Shown here in pieces: positions 44,732 to 53,103 of a stretch of 64,000 nucleotides of DNA. The first letter of the stretch is position 1. Each line of letters opens with the position of its first letter. The DNA is from UBA1858 sp965227695 (GTDB lineage: Bacteria; Pseudomonadota; Gammaproteobacteria; UBA4575): contig OZ245760.1 of NCBI GenBank assembly GCA_965227695.1, forward strand, positions 248,001 through 312,000, in the 5' to 3' direction. The notes beneath the pieces are model-generated. The model was not told the DNA's origin and did not search any database. It saw nothing but the letters and a program-made list of their open reading frames with translations. The translations under genes were made by a program, and so were the position numbers.

Positions 44732-46543
44732 GTGAAAGCACTAGAACAAAATATTCAAGATGAATCTTCCTTCATCATGCATGATGGTGAAAAGCATCAG
44801 CAGGCTGATGGTGCACAAACCAGAAACAAGCAACGCATTCTGCAGCATGTCATTAATGGTGTTGACATCATTCTTGTGACCAGTGCCAAGCATCAGTCTG
44901 AGCCCATTTCAATTGAACGCTATTTTGCGGATCATCACGATCAAGTCCGCACTATCGCTCTGAACAGTCAATCCTTTAATACACAAAATAACGAGGCCGC
45001 CATCGACCTGCAGATGATCTCTGCCATCGTTTACGAATCCATACATCTGGATTCACACTTTGCCATCATTGTTGATGATGCTGACCAGTGTCCCGTCACA
45101 CTGCTTGATGAACTGATTCAACTCGCTCTTGGAATCAATACCAGTAAAAATAATGTCAACTTTATATTTTCGGGCGGGCCAGACCTGCTTGGAATTGTTA
45201 ATCAGATTTCTGATATCAAAAAACTGAGCCTCGTGCACTGTTCTCTCGACAAATTAACAGAAGAAGACATTGAAGATTTCATTAACAACAAGCAGCAATC
45301 ATTACAGGATGATCTAAAACTCACATTTAACAAACACGCCATTAAAAAGATATGTTCACTGGCCAATGGCAGTCTGCACACGGCCAGCGCCTTGCTCGAA
45401 TGGATCAGGCTGTATGCTCAGTACGGCAACAAAGACAAAGTCACTGTCGGGCTGATTAATGAATTAACAAATGCAGTACACAGCACCAGCATGCTGACAA
45501 GTTATCCTCCCCGGGATTACCAGTTTGACTTCACGGAAAAATCCGGCCCTGTAGATGACAACATAGAAAGTCAGCGCAAGGAAAATGTTGAGTTTAAAAA
45601 GCACAATGCACCAACACCCCCTGTGGATCCCGCCATTCAAGGTGATGATGAGCCCTCGGACAAACAAACCATCTATATCGAGGTCAGCCAGTCACCTGAC
45701 AGCAAACATAGCACGGATACCAATGTGTTCGAGAAGGTCATGCATAGCGATGAGCACATTGACGGGCATACACTTGAGATAGCCGGCCCCGAATCCAGTG
45801 AAGATAAAACAGAGCAGCCCGGGGATAATGTTGACACGGATGAAAATGAATACACAGACACCTATCACCTGGAATCGCTGAGACATCTTAATGATCCCGT
45901 TCCGAATAGTGTGGATGGTTCCGTGCCCAATGACCAGCCTTCTGCCACGCCTATCGAACAGAGCATCCCGACCACAGAAAAAACGGCCAGTAAAAGACAC
46001 ACTTATATTGTTTTATTCATCTTGCTGGCCAGTCTGGGTGTGCTGGCGTGGTCCGGTGGCTTCTTTAAGCTACCGGCACTCAAGTCACTGATACCCGAAA
46101 CATTGATCCCTCAAACCAGCGATAATTCTGACTCACATGATACAGTCTCTCTGACCGAACAAATCAGTGAAACAGAGATCGCCATTACCAACAAACAAGT
46201 TGAAAATAACATCGCACAGGGTGACGGACATATCGTACAGACACTGTTAGAACTGGCGAGTGCACAAATCGAGAATAAGAAGCTGACCACTCCGGCGGAT
46301 GACAATGCCTTTGAAACATTTAATTTAATACTGCAGATTGAACCCGGCAACCAGCAGGCACTGGATGGCCTCGAGACGATCAAAAATCGTTACTACACCT
46401 GGGCAACACTCGATATTCGCGATGGCAACACCAAGCGCGCAAAATATTTTTTAAAGCGTGCCATCAAGGTGGCACCGCACGATCGAGAAGTCAAACAACT
46501 ACTGGCGGATCTCGAAAATCCCGCCACCCTGGTGCACAACTAG
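44732..46543 (+). CDS. ExeA/DamX-like AAA-fold membrane protein without P-loop
   Basis: Encodes 603 residues, starting at GTG. The N-terminal region (about 30-250) lines up by eye with the AAA part of the DamX-like protein at 34.2 kb: a strand before the P-loop (DIILVTSAKHQSEP, 45-58) that lacks GxxxxGKT, a Walker B-like FAIIVDDADQC (110-120), a sensor strand NFIFSGGPDLL, and a winged part near 195-250. Then comes an acidic linker (260-420), one membrane segment (424-441), and a periplasmic TPR-like helical domain (about 500-595, YYTWATLDIRDGNTKRAKYFL). ATP binding is unlikely. Role unknown; it overlaps the convergent hydratase-like gene by 45 bases. Confidence 0.75.
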   Translation: MKALEQNIQDESSFIMHDGEKHQQADGAQTRNKQRILQHVINGVDIILVTSAKHQSEPISIERYFADHHDQVRTIALNSQSFNTQNNEAAIDLQMISAIVYESIHLDSHFAIIVDDADQCPVTLLDELIQLALGINTSKNNVNFIFSGGPDLLGIVNQISDIKKLSLVHCSLDKLTEEDIEDFINNKQQSLQDDLKLTFNKHAIKKICSLANGSLHTASALLEWIRLYAQYGNKDKVTVGLINELTNAVHSTSMLTSYPPRDYQFDFTEKSGPVDDNIESQRKENVEFKKHNAPTPPVDPAIQGDDEPSDKQTIYIEVSQSPDSKHSTDTNVFEKVMHSDEHIDGHTLEIAGPESSEDKTEQPGDNVDTDENEYTDTYHLESLRHLNDPVPNSVDGSVPNDQPSATPIEQSIPTTEKTASKRHTYIVLFILLASLGVLAWSGGFFKLPALKSLIPETLIPQTSDNSDSHDTVSLTEQISETEIAITNKQVENNIAQGDGHIVQTLLELASAQIENKKLTTPADDNAFETFNLILQIEPGNQQALDGLETIKNRYYTWATLDIRDGNTKRAKYFLKRAIKVAPHDREVKQLLADLENPATLVHN

Positions 46544-47362
46544 AGACAACACGCCAAAATTTTTGGACTTGAGCCGATACTCACCCGGCTGCACAGGTTG
46601 CAGAGGTGATAGTGACCCGCCAAGCAACACCATGTCTTTTTTCAACGCGTAACCCTCCAGATAGGCTTTTCTGATGAACCATTTCAGTTGCGTCTCATAA
46701 TCGACAGGCAGCATTATCTCATCTGCCACGTCTTGGGCCGGGCTTACAAAAGTCATTTTCAGTTGGCCAAGCTCGACCTGTTCAATATTGGCAAATTCAC
46801 CCACATAAACATGGGCGGCTCCCACATTGGCCGCGCTTATATCCCTGGCATTCACTGTCTGTGGCTGCCTGAAATTAAAGTCGGCTATTTCAATAGCTAG
46901 TGCCACCGAGTCAACGAATGACTTCATATCTGCGCTTAACACATCATTTAACATCTTCAGATTTGTAATGTCTGTTTTTAACTTCATCGCCAGTTCTGCT
47001 TCTGCCAGGAATACCCGGTGCGGCTTTAACTGCAACGCAGGAGCAGGCGAAACATGATGTGCCTGCAGTACACCAAATACGGGCTCCCGGGCGTCAAAAC
47101 GGTGCTGCGCGCGTGCATTCATTAGCCCCGCCTTATAACCAACAATACGGTGACGTGAATGTTCAATCACACATTTCTGTATAAGATAGGCGTGTTCCGG
47201 ATGTTGAATATTGCCCTGCGGCAAATGTCCATCATGATGAATCGCCAGAGTATATTGTTCGACATAACGCTTGAACGCATCACATCGACTGGCATCGCTG
47301 TCGTCCACCGAAAACATTATCGATATAACCATGAGCACTTGCAGGGAGAACAGACGTTTCAT
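46499..47362 (-). CDS. Exported hydratase-fold protein (2-keto-4-pentenoate hydratase / FAH superfamily)
   Basis: Encodes 287 residues. An N-terminal signal peptide (about 1-24, hydrophobic then DSDASRC) is unusual because this superfamily is normally cytoplasmic. The body has VGYKAGLMNARAQHRFDAREPVFGVL, then FLAEAELAMKL, matching the family's metal-binding ExE (Glu121, Glu123), with a third acidic ligand Glu158 in LAIEIADFNF. So the metal site looks intact. The substrate is not known. Its 3' end overlaps the 3' end of the AAA-like gene. Confidence 0.72.
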   Translation of the reverse strand: MKRLFSLQVLMVISIMFSVDDSDASRCDAFKRYVEQYTLAIHHDGHLPQGNIQHPEHAYLIQKCVIEHSRHRIVGYKAGLMNARAQHRFDAREPVFGVLQAHHVSPAPALQLKPHRVFLAEAELAMKLKTDITNLKMLNDVLSADMKSFVDSVALAIEIADFNFRQPQTVNARDISAANVGAAHVYVGEFANIEQVELGQLKMTFVSPAQDVADEIMLPVDYETQLKWFIRKAYLEGYALKKDMVLLGGSLSPLQPVQPGEYRLKSKNFGVLSLVVHQGGGIFEIRQ

Positions 47363-47710
47363 TGTTGATTCCTTAAAACAAGCTTCGTGTCATACGTGCT
47401 GGGCATTGAAATGAATACCGCGAAAACAAACAGATACAAACCATCACGGGTTTGTGCCAATGCCATCCATTTTAATTTTAATGCGGTGACTAAAACAGCA
47501 ATAATAAAACATCAAGCATCGCCCACCAGGACATCCATTCACCACTAACCATCCATGTGCGTATCATGGTCAGCGTATCGTTGAAAATATATCACGGGTT
47601 AATCGTCATTCACGGACCCAACACTGACATGACATAAGCTATACTGCCCGTAAACACAAACACTATATCAATCACCTGTCTGTCCACACTCTATTATTCC
47701 CACGATTCAG
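47363..47710. other. Gene-free gap
   Basis: About 350 bases between two divergent genes. I see no convincing gene, RNA or repeat. A TATACT at 47640-47645 could be a -10 box for the downstream gene, but no -35 box is at the correct distance. Confidence 0.4.
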
Positions 47711-48172
47711 ATGACTTCGCAGCGCACATCCTCGCCAATTCTTCAGCTTGAAGAGACTCTGCTGATACTGGAAGAAAGTTTACAGCAACCGGCACTTGAC
47801 CACCGCGTACAGCAAAAACACATTATCAGGCTCAAACAGTTTTATTCCCCGTTGTTTGACTTTGAGCATTCTGAAACCGGCTCTTATTATTATGCGGCAT
47901 TGCAATGCATTAAGGCGACGTACCTGGATGAGGACGCCCTCTATTCTCTGCCCTTGTCGCCTTTGTTCATCGACAGTCTTTTGTGTCTGATCAAGATAAA
48001 CATGCTATCGCTGGATACTCGCCGCAATAAAAATGGCATTACCGAGGCATTACTGGATCTGTCAGAATTATGGGGATTACAGCACTCCCACGACATGGCA
48101 GAATTACTGACCAGCGTCGTTGGAAACATGCGCAAACAGGTTACCCAGTTATTCACCCGCGAAATCCGTTAA
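47711..48172 (+). CDS. Unrecognised helical protein
   Basis: Encodes 153 residues with no signal or membrane segment. Almost all predicted helix, leucine-rich (LQLEETLLILEESLQQPALDHRVQQKHIIR), with YYYAALQCIKATYLDEDALY in the middle. It looks like a small all-alpha domain. It lies 3 bases before the next unrecognised gene, so the two form a pair. I do not recognise a family. Confidence 0.7.
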   Translation: MTSQRTSSPILQLEETLLILEESLQQPALDHRVQQKHIIRLKQFYSPLFDFEHSETGSYYYAALQCIKATYLDEDALYSLPLSPLFIDSLLCLIKINMLSLDTRRNKNGITEALLDLSELWGLQHSHDMAELLTSVVGNMRKQVTQLFTREIR

Positions 48173-48175
48173 CAC

Positions 48176-48577
48176 ATGAACACACACTCCGCTTCCCCGG
48201 TATTGGTCGTCTCGCTCAACAACAATAAGGAGCTTGAATACCATCGCGACCGCGCGCTGACCGATCAGCAGATGCGTGACCTGGAGGCCATGGAGCAACA
48301 ACTGGATCAGGGCATTCATATTGCCGGGCAGTACTTTGCCACACCCAGCCCCCAGGAAAAGGCCGTGTTCATGGCCAACCAGTTAGCCCGGGCGTTAACC
48401 GAAGACAACGAATCGGTGCTGGCCATGGCCAGCGCCTACCTGGCCACCCGCCTGCCGGACCTTCAGCATTTGAAAATATCCACCCATGAAGACCGTCTCT
48501 CGATTGAAATGATTCACGATCAGGCATTTACCGAGCAGGCGCCCGTGAAGTTTGTCTCAAAAAAAGACCTGCTCTAG
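48176..48577 (+). CDS. Unrecognised protein, paired with the upstream gene
   Basis: Encodes 133 residues. Predicted N-terminal beta strand (SPVLVVSLNN) followed by helices: LTDQQMRDLEAMEQQLDQGIHIAGQYF and the KAVFMANQLARALTEDNESVLAMASAYLATRLPDL stretch, then a final strand-rich part. It begins 3 bases after the upstream stop. Codon use is noticeably more GC-rich than in genes to the left. No family recognised. Confidence 0.7.
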   Translation: MNTHSASPVLVVSLNNNKELEYHRDRALTDQQMRDLEAMEQQLDQGIHIAGQYFATPSPQEKAVFMANQLARALTEDNESVLAMASAYLATRLPDLQHLKISTHEDRLSIEMIHDQAFTEQAPVKFVSKKDLL

Positions 48578-48592
48578 CCGATTTGAACAATC

Positions 48593-48676
48593 TTAGTCTC
48601 TTTTGAGCCAGCCCCACATGGCCACGGCCATACTCACAACAATAATAATCAGGGCAATGCTTAAATTAACAGTCAT
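48593..48676 (-). CDS. Possible 27-residue single-span membrane peptide
   Basis: MTVNLSIALIIIVVSMAVAM followed by WGWLKRD: one hydrophobic helix with a basic end, of the kind seen in small bacterial membrane proteins. No ribosome site is seen upstream; starting one ATG earlier (48703) gives 36 residues. It is convergent with the previous gene. This is speculative. Confidence 0.3.
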   Translation of the reverse strand: MTVNLSIALIIIVVSMAVAMWGWLKRD

Positions 48677-48703
48677 TCGTTTAAAGTATGTGATAAGAAT
48701 CAT

Positions 48704-49271
48704 AACAATATGATTTATCGCGCTATTTTGTTTATCAATGTCGACAAAGCGGCGTGAATGGCAGACGTTACTGCCTGTTTTCTGTTCAACAGCCACACGG
48801 TTATGAATGAACATGCCTGCCACATATCCTCGGAAGAGCAGGATTGTTGCCGTAAACTCGCAAGCGTGGTTTTTTTGCCACAGATGCCGATCCCATGGTA
48901 CTGACGGTTTACGATTCAAGTGATATCAGTGGCAGCCGATGTCGGGTGAACGTTTACTTACCTACTTTCAGTGGATTAAACATGCCACCAGGTAATGATT
49001 TAACACTCCCTAGTGTTGCACTTATGCAACAAAGAAGTGAATTTTTGTTGGTGTACGTCAAAAAACGTGTGGTAGGATTGCAACGCTTTATCGGTCATGG
49101 GCCGTTTTTGTGTTGCAAACACAGCACAACAACACATTCCCAGGGATGCGGGAATGCACCTCATGACAGAGTGGAGGTTCAGGAAGGGGGGGATGCGGTC
49201 ATACGCGAACCATCACCTCCACACAGGCAGCTACTCGAGTACTTTAAACTAAATAAATGAGAGGAGTCTCA
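48704..49271. promoter_or_regulatory. Long leader/regulatory region of the porin gene
   Basis: Nearly 570 bases without a gene. It holds TGTTGCA-CTTA-TGCAACA (49014-49031), a 7-base perfect inverted repeat, and TGTGTT-GCA-AACACA (49109-49123), with further TTGCAAC/ACAACA motifs between and after. The shared TGTTGCA core suggests multiple sites for one regulator. A G-rich stretch (AGGAAGGGGGG) lies at about 49180. Immediately before the gene is a strong GAGAGGAG ribosome site. Confidence 0.5.
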
Positions 49272-50567
49272 ATGAAAACTAAACTATTAGGCACAGCGTT
49301 AGCGCTTGGTCTGGCAGCCCCTTTCGCCGCAACGGCAGGTGGTGTCGGCGGCGGCAACGCAAACTCAACCTGGACCATTTACGGCTGGCAAAACTGGTCT
49401 TATGAATTACTTGACTACGACCAAGGTGGTGAGTCACGTAATTCTTCACGTATTAACAACAACGCAGCCAACATCGGCTTCGCCGCGTCGCTAGACACCG
49501 GCATGTCTGTGGGTGGCGCACCAATGAAAGTCAACTTTCAGTGTGAACAGTTCACTTTCCACAACCGCTTCAACGGTTTCTCTGACTTCTGTAACCGTAA
49601 CAGTAAAATCAGCTTAAGCGGCACTTTCGGTGAAATCATGTTCGGCCAGTGGTTACTGCCACACAACGAAATGGTCGCACAGTGGGTGGACCCTTTCTAT
49701 GACGCCGGTGCAGACTCACACACCTCTATTATGGGTAATGTCGGTGGCAACCAGGCATTCTTCTACAACGGCAGTTTTGGTGCCAGCCAGGCCTTCAACC
49801 GCCGCCAGGAAGAAATCGTGCAGTACTGGTCACCTAATATGAACGGTTTACACTTCCGTATCGCCACTACCAACGCAGCGACTACAGATGACAATGGTGA
49901 TAACCTCGTTGTTGGTACCAGTGGTGCTGATGAGCTGGATCCGCGTATCTGGTCAATGGGTGTTGCATACGAAAATACTCTAGCCAATGGCAACAACATC
50001 TGGCTAGCGGCTACATATGAAGTGCATGATGAGTGGGCCGCGGTTCAACTGGGTTGTGATGACTCTGATGACAAATCATGGCGTTTAGCTGGTCGTTATA
50101 TCCACCAGTGGGGTAACGGTATGAGCACACAAATTTCTGCCATGTATGAAGACCTGGAGTACGACCACGAAGGTTGTGTCAATGGTGTTGATGCGATGAT
50201 GAACCCAACAGTTGGCGGAATACTTAACGGTAACCACGCATTAGCCCAAAATGACCGAGATGTTGAGCGCGATGCCTGGATGGTTTCTGGTAAGCAAACC
50301 TTTGGTAACGGCTTCGACTTCCGTTTCTCTTACATGGACGGTGACGAACTGGATTGTTCAACTTGTATCACTGAAGATGACACTGATGCAACAGCCATCA
50401 ACCTGGGTCTTTTCTACACTATGCCAGCGGGCACAGAGCTTCGTGTCACTTACTCTGAAGTCGATAACGAAGACAACGCGTCTTATGACTTCGGCATTGG
50501 CGGTTCAGGTGTAGACAGTGGTGAAGACGTAGAAATGATTGCCTTTGGTATCGTTCAGTGGTTCTAA
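49272..50567 (+). CDS. Outer-membrane porin, cysteine-rich
   Basis: Encodes 431 residues from the ATG at 49272, which follows a strong GAGAGGAG site. Signal peptide MKTKLLGTALALGLAAPFAA ending near TAGG. The rest is alternating beta strands with a C-terminal aromatic end (GIVQWF), as in outer-membrane barrels; GEIMFGQW and the YGWQNWSYELL start resemble gammaproteobacterial general porins. It is acidic and has six cysteines in the mature part (QCEQF, DFCNR, LGCDDS, EGCVN, DCSTC), likely paired in loops. Ends at a strong terminator, suggesting a single-gene, highly expressed unit. Confidence 0.85.
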   Translation: MKTKLLGTALALGLAAPFAATAGGVGGGNANSTWTIYGWQNWSYELLDYDQGGESRNSSRINNNAANIGFAASLDTGMSVGGAPMKVNFQCEQFTFHNRFNGFSDFCNRNSKISLSGTFGEIMFGQWLLPHNEMVAQWVDPFYDAGADSHTSIMGNVGGNQAFFYNGSFGASQAFNRRQEEIVQYWSPNMNGLHFRIATTNAATTDDNGDNLVVGTSGADELDPRIWSMGVAYENTLANGNNIWLAATYEVHDEWAAVQLGCDDSDDKSWRLAGRYIHQWGNGMSTQISAMYEDLEYDHEGCVNGVDAMMNPTVGGILNGNHALAQNDRDVERDAWMVSGKQTFGNGFDFRFSYMDGDELDCSTCITEDDTDATAINLGLFYTMPAGTELRVTYSEVDNEDNASYDFGIGGSGVDSGEDVEMIAFGIVQWF

Positions 50568-50594
50568 GCTAGTAGTTATTAGCTAAACACCATT

Positions 50595-50626
50595 AAAGCA
50601 GGCACCTTCGGGTGCCTGCTTTTTTT
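50595..50626 (+). terminator. Strong intrinsic terminator after the porin gene
   Basis: AAAGCAGGCACC, the stable TTCG tetraloop, then GGTGCCTGCTTT followed by more T. Perfect stem with U tract, 27 bases after the stop codon. Confidence 0.95.
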
Positions 50627-50725
50627 ATGTCCGCATGTTTTTCCTATAATTACTGAATTTGGTTAAACTATCTTGTACCATGCGCGTCTACTTCCTATTG
50701 TTGTTAACAGGCCGCAAAAAAAATC

Positions 50726-51541
50726 ATGGTTTCAAGATTCTTACTCAGTTTCATTCTACTTGGCATCACCTCGCATGGCTGGGCGCAATGTACCCCGGAA
50801 ACCGTGCAGTTTTACCTCGATAAAGGCTTTACCCAGGCGCAGATCACCAAGTTGTGCTCGCAGGGTTCTTCGGCCAACACCCCGGCCTACCAGCCCTACC
50901 AGAAGCCGGTGGTGATTGTGCAGGAAGGCGCGGTTAGCGCTAACAGTGCTGAAGAACGCAAAGCCATCAGCGAATTGCGTGGCAGTGTCGACGGGCGCTC
51001 GGTCGATATCACCGACACCCATATTAACTACATTCGGCGTGTCTGCATTCGCGCCGGCAACTCGCCGGAAAAAGACCAGAGAATTGATAAGTGTGTCGAT
51101 GTCGCCTTTTCCCTGGCACGCGACGGTTTGCAGGTCACCGAATCCGGTGCCTCCCTGCTCTTATTTGGTCAGCAAAACGTGGAAGTCTCCAGCAGTCAAA
51201 TCACTCGCAAGCATGTGACTGCCGATCCGTGGGCGCAATTTCCCCCGGACATCCGATTCCTGTTACAAAGAAAATACGAATCACAGGAAAAGGGCAACAG
51301 CACCAACATCCCGCTCAGGAAAAGTGCTTCCCCGGCCCAGGTGGTCAATGCGATTCGTACGCTCTCTTCCGTGACTGAACAGAGGCTGTCCGGCAACAGT
51401 GGGCAGAGTGAAGTCTCAAAAGTGCTGGATGAATCTTATGTGCCACCCACCGAAGAAGAGTATCTGGCCACCCAGCCAACCTACGAAGAAGTTCAGGAAG
51501 ACAAAGAAAACAAGAAAAAGTGGTGGAACCCGTTTGATTAG
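50726..51541 (+). CDS. Unrecognised exported protein
   Basis: Encodes 271 residues with a signal peptide (SRFLLSFILLGITSHGWAQ). The mature N-terminus CTPETVQFYLDKGFTQAQITKLCS looks like a small helical hairpin closed by two cysteines. The middle (RRVCIRAGNSPEKDQRIDKCVDVAFSLARDG) holds a second cysteine pair. The C-terminus is acidic then basic, KKKWWNPFD. No enzyme motif seen. GC-rich codon use. It ends 11 bases before the convergent gpmI stop. I do not recognise a family. Confidence 0.72.
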   Translation: MVSRFLLSFILLGITSHGWAQCTPETVQFYLDKGFTQAQITKLCSQGSSANTPAYQPYQKPVVIVQEGAVSANSAEERKAISELRGSVDGRSVDITDTHINYIRRVCIRAGNSPEKDQRIDKCVDVAFSLARDGLQVTESGASLLLFGQQNVEVSSSQITRKHVTADPWAQFPPDIRFLLQRKYESQEKGNSTNIPLRKSASPAQVVNAIRTLSSVTEQRLSGNSGQSEVSKVLDESYVPPTEEEYLATQPTYEEVQEDKENKKKWWNPFD

Positions 51542-51552
51542 CGCCGCCGGCG

Positions 51553-53091
51553 TTATTTCAAAATGAGGGACGCTTCCTGCATACTGGCTGGAATCGGGAT
51601 GTGCATTAAGTCGAGCATGGTGGGCGTCACCGAGCCCAGCCCTTTGCCTCGGGCCAGTTGAATCACGCGCCCGTCATGATTTATCACCATGCACGGCACC
51701 GGGTTGGTGGTGTGTTGGGTGTGTGGATCCCCGGTTAAGGCATCATACATTTCATCGCAGTTGCCGTGGTCAGACGTCAATAACACATTCATCTGCGCCT
51801 TTTCGGCGGCTTCCAGCACCCTGCCGACCTGCTCATCCATCACTTCCAGTGCGCGGATGATGGCATCACGTACTGCGGTATGGCCCACCATGTCACCGTT
51901 GGCGAAATTGACAATGATCAGACTGTGTTGCTCCTGCTCGATCGATTTAATTACCTCGTCGGCAACTTCTCTGGCGCTCATTTCCGGCTGCAGGTCATAG
52001 GTGGCCACCTTGGGTGAAGGCACCATGATTCTGTCTTCACCGGGGTAGGGAGATTCCTTGCCGCCATTAATGAAGAATGTCACATGCGGGTATTTTTCGG
52101 TTTCCGCGCAATGCAGCTGTTTCAGCCCCATCTGGCTGACTACTTCGGCCAGCGAGACCCGCGGCTCTTCCGACTCAAATGCCACCGGGCTGCAAAACGA
52201 GGAATGAAACACCGTCATGGTACACATACTCACCGGCGGATGACCGTCACGCGCAAATTCATCGAAAGCAGGCTCGGCCAGGGCCGCCCCCAGCTGACGC
52301 GGGCGGTCATTTCTGAAATTGAAGAAGATCACTTCATCGCCCGCTTCGATGCGACTTGTCCCATTGATAATCGTCGGTGCAATGAATTCATCGTACTTGC
52401 CTTTTTCGTAAGAGGACATAATGGCCTCCCGTGCCGAGTCCGCATGTAGCCCGGTGTCACTGACCAGCGCCTGCCAGGCAGCCTCGGTGCGCTCCCAGCG
52501 GCGATCACGGTCCATGGCATAATAACGCCCGATGACACTGTGCACCCGGCCCTGCGCCTGTTCGAGCAGGTCTTTAATATCATCGAGATAACTCAGAGCA
52601 CTGTTCGGGCTGGTATCGCGGCCATCGGTAATCATGTGTACTGCGGGTCGTACGTCGTTGAGCTGGCACATCTTGAGCAAGGCTTTCAAATGCGCGATAT
52701 GGGAATGTACGCCACCGTCAGACACCAGGCCCAGCAAATGAATGGGGCGTCCTTTTTGTTTTGCCGACTGCAGTGCATTGACCAGCACCGGGTTGTGATA
52801 AAACTGGCCGTTTTCGATCGCTTCATTGATCAGTACCAGGTCCTGGTGAATGATATTGCCGCAACCCATGGTGATATGACCCACCTCGGAGTTGCCCATT
52901 TGGCCATCCGGCAACCCGACAGCAGCCCCGGAAGCCTGCAAAGTCGTATAGGGATAGTGAGAAAAATAATAATCAAGCACGGGCATATTGGCTTCGCTGA
53001 TGCCGTTATTTTCCCCTTGTTCATTCACCCCAAAGCCATCAAGAATAATTAATATGGCTCTTTGAATTGCATCTGCTTGCTGGTTTGCCAT
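51553..53091 (-). CDS. gpmI: 2,3-Bisphosphoglycerate-independent phosphoglycerate mutase
   Basis: Encodes 512 residues, the usual length. LIILDGFGVNE and GLPDGQMGNSEVGHITMG (Ser68 phosphorylation site) in the phosphatase domain, DGRDTSPNSA in the transferase domain, and FANGDMVGHT and LLTSDHGNCDEM (manganese ligands) near the C-terminus are all present. It interconverts 3- and 2-phosphoglycerate. It lies 12 bases downstream of tatC. Confidence 0.98.
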   Translation of the reverse strand: MANQQADAIQRAILIILDGFGVNEQGENNGISEANMPVLDYYFSHYPYTTLQASGAAVGLPDGQMGNSEVGHITMGCGNIIHQDLVLINEAIENGQFYHNPVLVNALQSAKQKGRPIHLLGLVSDGGVHSHIAHLKALLKMCQLNDVRPAVHMITDGRDTSPNSALSYLDDIKDLLEQAQGRVHSVIGRYYAMDRDRRWERTEAAWQALVSDTGLHADSAREAIMSSYEKGKYDEFIAPTIINGTSRIEAGDEVIFFNFRNDRPRQLGAALAEPAFDEFARDGHPPVSMCTMTVFHSSFCSPVAFESEEPRVSLAEVVSQMGLKQLHCAETEKYPHVTFFINGGKESPYPGEDRIMVPSPKVATYDLQPEMSAREVADEVIKSIEQEQHSLIIVNFANGDMVGHTAVRDAIIRALEVMDEQVGRVLEAAEKAQMNVLLTSDHGNCDEMYDALTGDPHTQHTTNPVPCMVINHDGRVIQLARGKGLGSVTPTMLDLMHIPIPASMQEASLILK

Positions 53092-53103
53092 GGTGAGATA
53101 TTA

